Shown here piece after piece: positions 58,870-64,000 of a stretch of 64,000 nucleotides of DNA; positions within the stretch are counted from its first letter, which is position 1; every line of letters begins with the position of its first letter. The notes below the pieces were generated by a model that saw only the letters and a program-made list of their open reading frames with translations, was not told where the DNA came from and made no database searches. Origin of the DNA: Desulfatibacillum sp. (GTDB lineage: Bacteria > Desulfobacterota > Desulfobacteria > Desulfobacterales > SpSt-501); assembly GCA_020725555.1 (NCBI GenBank), contig DYEU01000032.1, positions 408,949-472,948 of the forward strand, in the 5' to 3' direction. Position numbers and translations under genes: made by a program.

Positions 58870-60561
58870 TTGTCCCCCGCCGAGGTCAACGCCATTCTCG
58901 ACCGGGCCGCCGTCCCCGAGCACTCGGTGTCCTTCATGGCCGCCGTCTCCGGGGGGGAGCCGCTCGCGATCGGCGGGTTTCTCTTTTTCGCGGCCGAGGA
59001 CTGGCTGATCGCTGTGGGCTACCCACTCGACGGCGGGGGCGGGGAGGGCGACTTCGAGGAGGCGCTCGCCGCAGCCCTGGCCTCAACCCGCGCCCGCGAC
59101 TGCTGGGCCATCGCCCCGCGGCTTCCCCCACGGCTGGCCGAGCGCCGCGTGGAAGCGGACCGGTATTACGTCCTGGACGCCGACACCCCGCTTCCGCCGC
59201 GCCTCGAGCGGCTCGCCGAGCGCGCAGCGGCCCGTCTCGCGGTCGAGGAGTCGCAGGCCTTCGGCCCCGGCCACCGCCGCCTGTGGGCCGAGTTTCTCGG
59301 CCGCGTCGATCTCCCGCCGCGGGTGCGCGAGCTCTACGCCCGCACCCCCGCCGTGCTGGGGCGGGTCCCGGGGTTATCGCTTCTCAGCGCCCGCGACCCC
59401 GAGGGCCGCATCGCCGCCTGCCTGCTCATCGACCGCGCCCCGCGGCGCTTCACGAGCTACCTCCTCGGCGCACACGCGCGCGAGCCTTACACCCCGCACG
59501 CGACCGACCTCCTCTTCCGGGAGATGATCCGCGGCGCGCGGCGCGAGGGCAAGGCGTTTTTGCACCTCGGGCTGGGGGTGAACGAGGGGATCCGCCGTTT
59601 CAAGACGAAGTGGGGGGCGCGGCCCGGCCCGGCCTACGAGATGGCCGCCTGGCGCGAGGGGGGCGGCTGGCGCGGGGAGCTCGGCGATCTCGCCCTCGGC
59701 CTTGCTAGACTGCCGCGGGAGCCCGTCTCCCGGCAGGAGTTTCTCGCGAGCCTCCCGCGCCAGCGGCGGTTTGCGATGCTCTGGGAAGTCGAGCGCGGCG
59801 GGCGGCGCTCCTTCATCGGCGGGACGGCCCATTTCTTCGGCTTCAGCTTCGAGCGCTCCTTCCGCCGGCTCTTCGAGGAGGTGGAGACGGTCCTCTTCGA
59901 GGGCCCGCTCGACCCGGCAAGCCTCGAGCGCGTGGCCCGTTGCGGGCGGGCACCCGAGCCGGACGGACCCCGGCTGGCGGCGCTGCTCGACGAAGGGGAG
60001 ACCGCACGGCTCGAGCGCGTGGTCTGCGGTCCCCGGGGGAGATGGGCGCGCTTCTTCGGCCTCGAGCACCCCGACCCGCCCGACGTGCGCGGGCTGCTCG
60101 CCGTGACGCGGCCGTGGTACGCCTTTTTCTCCCTGTGGACCGCCTTTGTCGCCCGCAAGGGGTGGAAGGAGTCGGTCGATCTCGAGGCCTGGCGGATCGC
60201 CCGGGAGATGGGCAAGGCCGTGGTCGCCCTGGAACGGATCGAGGAGCAGCTCGCGACCCTGGAGGGCATTCCGCTGGCGCGGATCGTCAACTTCCTGCGC
60301 GGCTGCCGCCGCTGGGGGCGCATGATGCGGCGCTACGAGCGCCACTACCTCCGGGGCGAGGTGGAGCGCCTCTTCGGGACGAGCATCGAGTTCCCGACGC
60401 GCACCGAGCTTGTGATCCACCGCCGCGACGCCCGCTTCCTCGAGCGCATGCGGCCCTACCTCGAACAGGGGGGGGCCGCCGTGCTCGTGGGCTCCGCCCA
60501 CCTGATCGGGCTCCGCGGCCTGCTGGCCGAGGCCGGCTTCCGCGTGCGGAAGGTGCGATGA
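58870..60561 (+). CDS. Fusion: N-terminal GNAT/FemAB-like acetyltransferase plus C-terminal TraB/GumN-like domain (TTG start proposed)
   Basis: N: RMIRGARREGKAFLHLGLGVNEGIRRFKTKWG-type fold; C: SFIGGTAHFFGFSFERSFRRLFEEVETVLFEGPLD and AAVLVGSAHLIGLRGLLAEAGFRV. Confidence 0.72.
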   Translation: MSPAEVNAILDRAAVPEHSVSFMAAVSGGEPLAIGGFLFFAAEDWLIAVGYPLDGGGGEGDFEEALAAALASTRARDCWAIAPRLPPRLAERRVEADRYYVLDADTPLPPRLERLAERAAARLAVEESQAFGPGHRRLWAEFLGRVDLPPRVRELYARTPAVLGRVPGLSLLSARDPEGRIAACLLIDRAPRRFTSYLLGAHAREPYTPHATDLLFREMIRGARREGKAFLHLGLGVNEGIRRFKTKWGARPGPAYEMAAWREGGGWRGELGDLALGLARLPREPVSRQEFLASLPRQRRFAMLWEVERGGRRSFIGGTAHFFGFSFERSFRRLFEEVETVLFEGPLDPASLERVARCGRAPEPDGPRLAALLDEGETARLERVVCGPRGRWARFFGLEHPDPPDVRGLLAVTRPWYAFFSLWTAFVARKGWKESVDLEAWRIAREMGKAVVALERIEEQLATLEGIPLARIVNFLRGCRRWGRMMRRYERHYLRGEVERLFGTSIEFPTRTELVIHRRDARFLERMRPYLEQGGAAVLVGSAHLIGLRGLLAEAGFRVRKVR

Positions 60562-61424
60562 TCGGCCCCGACCGGCTCGAGCGGGTCACGGCCGGGGCGG
60601 TCGTCCCCGAGCAGGTGATCGCCTACGTGCGCGCCGTCTCCGAGGCGGCGCCGTCGCTGTTCGGCTCCTGCGTGGGCTACCGCAGCGGGGAGCGGATCGT
60701 CCTGGTCGGCTACCCGCTCGAGGACCCTCGCGACGAGGCCCGCATGTCCCGAGCGGTGGAGGAGGCGCTTTCCTCCCCGGGACTCGGCCGGATCACCGTG
60801 CTCGGCCCGGCGCGGCCGACCCAGGCCCCGCCGGCGGCGGAAAGCCGCGAGGACGCCTATTTCGCCCTTGCGCTTCCCGCCCCGCCGCGGGAGCCGAAGC
60901 TGCGCAGCCTGCTGCGCCGGGCGGCGCGCGAGCTCGTCCTGGAAACGGAAGGGCCCTTCGGCCGGGAGCATGCCGAGCTGGTCGCGCGCTACCTGCAGGA
61001 GCGCGAGCTCGCGGAGGGGACGCGCCGCATCTTCAGGCGCATCCCCCGGGTGCTCGAGACCTGCCCGGAGGCCCGGCTCTTTTCGGCGCGCCTTGCCGAC
61101 GGAAGGCTTGCCGCCTTCGCCGTGGGCGAGTTTTCGCCGCTCACGACGGCCTGTTTTCTCTTCTGTTTCCGCGACAAAGACCTCGCCCCCCCGGGGAGCG
61201 CCGATTTCGTGCTCGCCGCGCTCGTCGCCGAGGCCGAGCGCCGGGGCCATGTGCGGGTGAACCTCGGGCTGGGGGTGAACGGCGGCATCGCCTTTTTCAA
61301 GCGCAAGTGGGGGGCCGCGGCCTTCCTGCCCTGCATCGAGACGAGCTGGGCGCCCGGTCGCCCGCAGGCCGGCCGGAGGGGCGGCATCCTCACGCGTTTG
61401 CGGAGGCGGCTATGGGATGGGTAG
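60558..61424 (+). CDS. GNAT/FemAB-like protein, paralogous to the N-domain of the preceding gene
   Basis: VNLGLGVNGGIAFFKRKWGAAAF matches LHLGLGVNEGIRRFKTKWGARPG upstream; ATGA overlap. Confidence 0.72.
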   Translation: MIGPDRLERVTAGAVVPEQVIAYVRAVSEAAPSLFGSCVGYRSGERIVLVGYPLEDPRDEARMSRAVEEALSSPGLGRITVLGPARPTQAPPAAESREDAYFALALPAPPREPKLRSLLRRAARELVLETEGPFGREHAELVARYLQERELAEGTRRIFRRIPRVLETCPEARLFSARLADGRLAAFAVGEFSPLTTACFLFCFRDKDLAPPGSADFVLAALVAEAERRGHVRVNLGLGVNGGIAFFKRKWGAAAFLPCIETSWAPGRPQAGRRGGILTRLRRRLWDG

Positions 61425-62476
61425 TCGACGAGGCGTTTCTCCGCCGCTTTCCGTCCCCCGGGCTGCGGGAGACGGTGAAGGAGGCGATCTTCGGGCTCCG
61501 GCGGCCTCTCGCCTGCCTCCAGGTCGAGGTGAGCTCGCGCTGCCCCGGCCGCTGCCTCTACTGTCCCCGCACGGTGTTCCGGGACTCCTGGCGCGGCCGC
61601 GACCTCGACCGCGACACCTTCGGCCGCCTCTGGCCGCTCATGCGCAAGAGCCAGCGCGTGCATCTCCAGGGCTGGGGGGAGCCGCTTCTCAACGCGGAGT
61701 TTTTCACCTTCGCGGAGCTTGCGCGCCGGGCCGGCTGCCAGGTGTCCACCACGACCTGCGGGCTGCGCCTGGATGCGGAGACCGCCCGCCGGATCGTCGC
61801 CAGCGGCATCGACATCGTGGCCTTCTCGCTCGCCGGCTGCGACCCCGCGACCCACGAGGCCGCGCGCTGCGGGGTCGGCCTGGACCGGGTGCTGCAGGCG
61901 GTCGAGACCCTGCAGGCGGAGCGGAAAAGACGGCAGGCCGTGCACCTGGAGATTCATTTCGCCTACCTCCTCCTCTACTCCGCGCTCGACTCCGTGGCCG
62001 GGCTGCCGGCGCTCATGGAACGGCTCGGCGTGCACGCGGCGGTGGTTTCGACCCTCGACTTCCTCCCCGACCCGAAGCTGGCCGCGGAGGCGATCCTGCC
62101 GGGCGAGGTGGAGAAGATCGCCCGCGCCGAGGACGTCCTCTCCCGGGCGGCGGCCGCGGCGGCCGCCCGCGGACTTGCCTTCGACTACGCGCTGGCCGTC
62201 CGCGAGATCCGGGGCGCCTCCTGCCGCGAACGGATCGACCGGACCGTCTTCGTCGCCGCCGACGGGACGGTCTCGCCCTGCGTCTATCGCAACGTGCCGG
62301 CCGGGGCCCTCGAAGGGCGGCGGCTCCTCTTCGGCGATCTGCGCGCGGAGGATCCGGTCGCGATCTGGGAGAAGGAGGGCTTCCGGCGCTTCCGGGAGCG
62401 GCTCACGGCGGGCGACCCCGACCCCGTCTGCCGCGCGTGCCCCAAGCGCTATCGCAATCCCCGGGACACCGGCTGA
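61412..62476 (+). CDS. Radical SAM/SPASM-type protein
   Basis: VSSRCPGRCLYCPRTVF (CX3CX2C); VHLQGWGEPLLN; C-terminal CVYRNV...CRACPKRY. Confidence 0.88.
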   Translation: MGWVVDEAFLRRFPSPGLRETVKEAIFGLRRPLACLQVEVSSRCPGRCLYCPRTVFRDSWRGRDLDRDTFGRLWPLMRKSQRVHLQGWGEPLLNAEFFTFAELARRAGCQVSTTTCGLRLDAETARRIVASGIDIVAFSLAGCDPATHEAARCGVGLDRVLQAVETLQAERKRRQAVHLEIHFAYLLLYSALDSVAGLPALMERLGVHAAVVSTLDFLPDPKLAAEAILPGEVEKIARAEDVLSRAAAAAAARGLAFDYALAVREIRGASCRERIDRTVFVAADGTVSPCVYRNVPAGALEGRRLLFGDLRAEDPVAIWEKEGFRRFRERLTAGDPDPVCRACPKRYRNPRDTG

Positions 62477-62539
62477 CCCGCTTCCGGGGGGAACGCGGCG
62501 CTCGGGGCCGCCGACCCCCCGCCAGAAAGGAAGGATGCC

Positions 62540-63826
62540 ATGCACTACGACACCGCGCTCCGGGGCTACACCGCCAAGCGGATCGAGGAAATCGACTCGG
62601 CCGACATCCTGGTCGGGATCCCCTGCTACAACAACGAGAAGACCATCGCCCACGTGATCCAGATGGTGAGCCACGGGCTGGCGCGCCATTATGGCGGAAA
62701 GCGCTCCGTCATTTTCGTGGCCGACGGCGGCTCCACCGACGACACCCGCGAGGCGGCCAAGGAATTCCAGCTCAAGCCCTGGCAGGAGAAGATCGTCTCG
62801 ATCTACCGCGGCCCGGCGGGCAAGGGGACGGCGCTGCGCTCGGTGTTCGAAGCGGCCAGCCGGCTCAAGGTCCAGGTCTGCGCCATGGTGGATGCCGACC
62901 TGCGCAGCATCACGCCCGACTGGGTGAAATACCTGATCGACCCCGTGCTCGAGGGCGGGTTCCAGTTCGTCGCCCCCGTCTACCTGCGCCACAAATACGA
63001 CGGGACGATCACCAACAACATCGTCTACAACCTCACCCGCGCGCTCTACGGCAAACGCATCCGCCAGCCGATCGGCGGCGACTTCGCCATCTCCCGCGAG
63101 ACGGCCCGCTTCTACGCCGACCAGGACGTCTGGCTGACCGACGTCGCCCGCTTCGGGATCGACATCTGGATGACGACGACCGCGGTCACCCAGGGCTTCC
63201 GCATCTGCCAGTCGAACCTGGGGGTCAAGATCCATGACGGGAAAGACCCGGGGCAGCACCTCGGGCCCATGTTCCGGCAGGTCCTCTCGGCGCTCTTTTC
63301 GCTCATGGAGCGCTACGAAAGCCACTGGCGCGAGGTCCGGGGGAGCGAGCCGGTGGCGACCTTCGGCTTCGAGGGGGCGGTCGAGCCGGAGCCGGTCCAG
63401 GTGAACCTCGAGCTCCTCGTCGAGCTCTTCAAGACCGGCTACCAGCAATTCTCGGCCCTCTGGCGCGAGATCTTCGACGCGGAGAGCTTCCGGGAGATCA
63501 CCGCCGCGGCTTGCCGCCAGGCGCCGGACTTCCACCTGCCCACCGAGTCCTGGGTGCGCATCCTCTACGAGATCGCGGCCACCTTCCACGCCTGGACCGT
63601 GAACCGCGGCAAGCTCCTCGACATGCTGACCCCCCTCTACTTCGCCCGCGTCGCCTCCTTCGTGCGCGAGACCTGGACCCTGTCCTCCGAGGAGGCCGAG
63701 GCGCTGGTCGAGGAGCAGGCGCTGCTCTTCGAAAAACAAAAAGGGGAATTGGTCCGCCTCTGGGACGAGCGGGCGCAGGCGGCAAGGGAGGCTCGCGGGC
63801 CGGAGTCCTGCCCGGTCCCGTCGTGA
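62540..63826 (+). CDS. Glycosyltransferase family 2-like (glucosyl/mannosylglycerate synthase-like)
   Basis: DILVGIPCYNNEKTIAHVIQMV; FVADGGSTDDTREAA; AMVDADLRSITPDWV; PIGGDFAISRE. Confidence 0.85.
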   Translation: MHYDTALRGYTAKRIEEIDSADILVGIPCYNNEKTIAHVIQMVSHGLARHYGGKRSVIFVADGGSTDDTREAAKEFQLKPWQEKIVSIYRGPAGKGTALRSVFEAASRLKVQVCAMVDADLRSITPDWVKYLIDPVLEGGFQFVAPVYLRHKYDGTITNNIVYNLTRALYGKRIRQPIGGDFAISRETARFYADQDVWLTDVARFGIDIWMTTTAVTQGFRICQSNLGVKIHDGKDPGQHLGPMFRQVLSALFSLMERYESHWREVRGSEPVATFGFEGAVEPEPVQVNLELLVELFKTGYQQFSALWREIFDAESFREITAAACRQAPDFHLPTESWVRILYEIAATFHAWTVNRGKLLDMLTPLYFARVASFVRETWTLSSEEAEALVEEQALLFEKQKGELVRLWDERAQAAREARGPESCPVPS

Positions 63827-63837
63827 GGCGCTCCGGC

Positions 63838-64000
63838 TCAGGGAGCGCGGCGGGCGAGTTCGCGGCAGGCCAGCACGATGTGCCGCGGGCCGAAGCCGTG
63901 CTTGTCGAAGAGGTAGTCCTGGTCGGCCACCTCCCCGAAGCGGTCGGGGACGCCGAGCCGCCGCACGCGCACGGGGTGGCGCTCGCTCAAGACCTCGCAC
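63838..64000 (-). CDS. C-terminus of transketolase C-terminal-like protein (partial)
   Basis: Minus strand CEVLSERHPVRVRRLGVPDRFGEVADQDYLFDKHGFGPRHIVLACRELARRAP*. Confidence 0.6.
   Translation of the reverse strand, partial: CEVLSERHPVRVRRLGVPDRFGEVADQDYLFDKHGFGPRHIVLACRELARRAP

Noticed and set aside
60989-64000. 1003-aa minus-strand ORF across the radical SAM and glycosyltransferase genes
   Set aside because: Low-complexity antisense frame; + strand genes have clear motifs

Overview
This is a 64 kb, GC-rich bacterial chromosomal window, probably Desulfobacterota/'deltaproteobacterial' by gene content (inference). It is almost fully coding, with about 62 credible genes and no rRNA, tRNA or CRISPR found. 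In order it contains: (i) a 2-oxoacid:ferredoxin oxidoreductase, a fused CoA-transferase and a tripartite tricarboxylate transporter (TctCBA); (ii) an arginine/pyrimidine operon, argG-carA-carB-GNAT (ArgA-like); (iii) an amidinotransferase and Mo-cofactor genes; (iv) a Dpp-type peptide ABC transporter; (v) a patatin and a radical SAM protein; (vi) a split glutaconate-type CoA-transferase, a class III aminotransferase and a Liv ABC transporter; (vii) a Pot-type polyamine ABC transporter and a nitrilase; (viii) a dense TetR-SulP-two-component operon; (ix) a small decayed-IS/accessory patch at about 46.6-49.3 kb; (x) an MBL hydrolase, a NYN-LOTUS protein, a cyclic-2,3-DPG synthetase-like protein, carbamate kinase and OTC; (xi) BtpA, a PLP enzyme and a YeeE/YedE pair; (xii) acetyltransferase-TraB, a second acetyltransferase, radical SAM/SPASM and a glycosyltransferase. 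The strongest new candidate is the argG leader (about 7620-7855). It has a sigma70-like promoter, a 28-aa leader ORF with 9 Arg codons, and an intrinsic terminator whose 5' arm can instead pair (13 bp, one bulge) with a segment just past the Arg codons. This fits ribosome-mediated arginine attenuation. The second candidate is the seven-gene SulP operon encoding a degenerate cytidylate-kinase-like/BON/REC fusion. All calls are from reading the sequence; no database searches were run.
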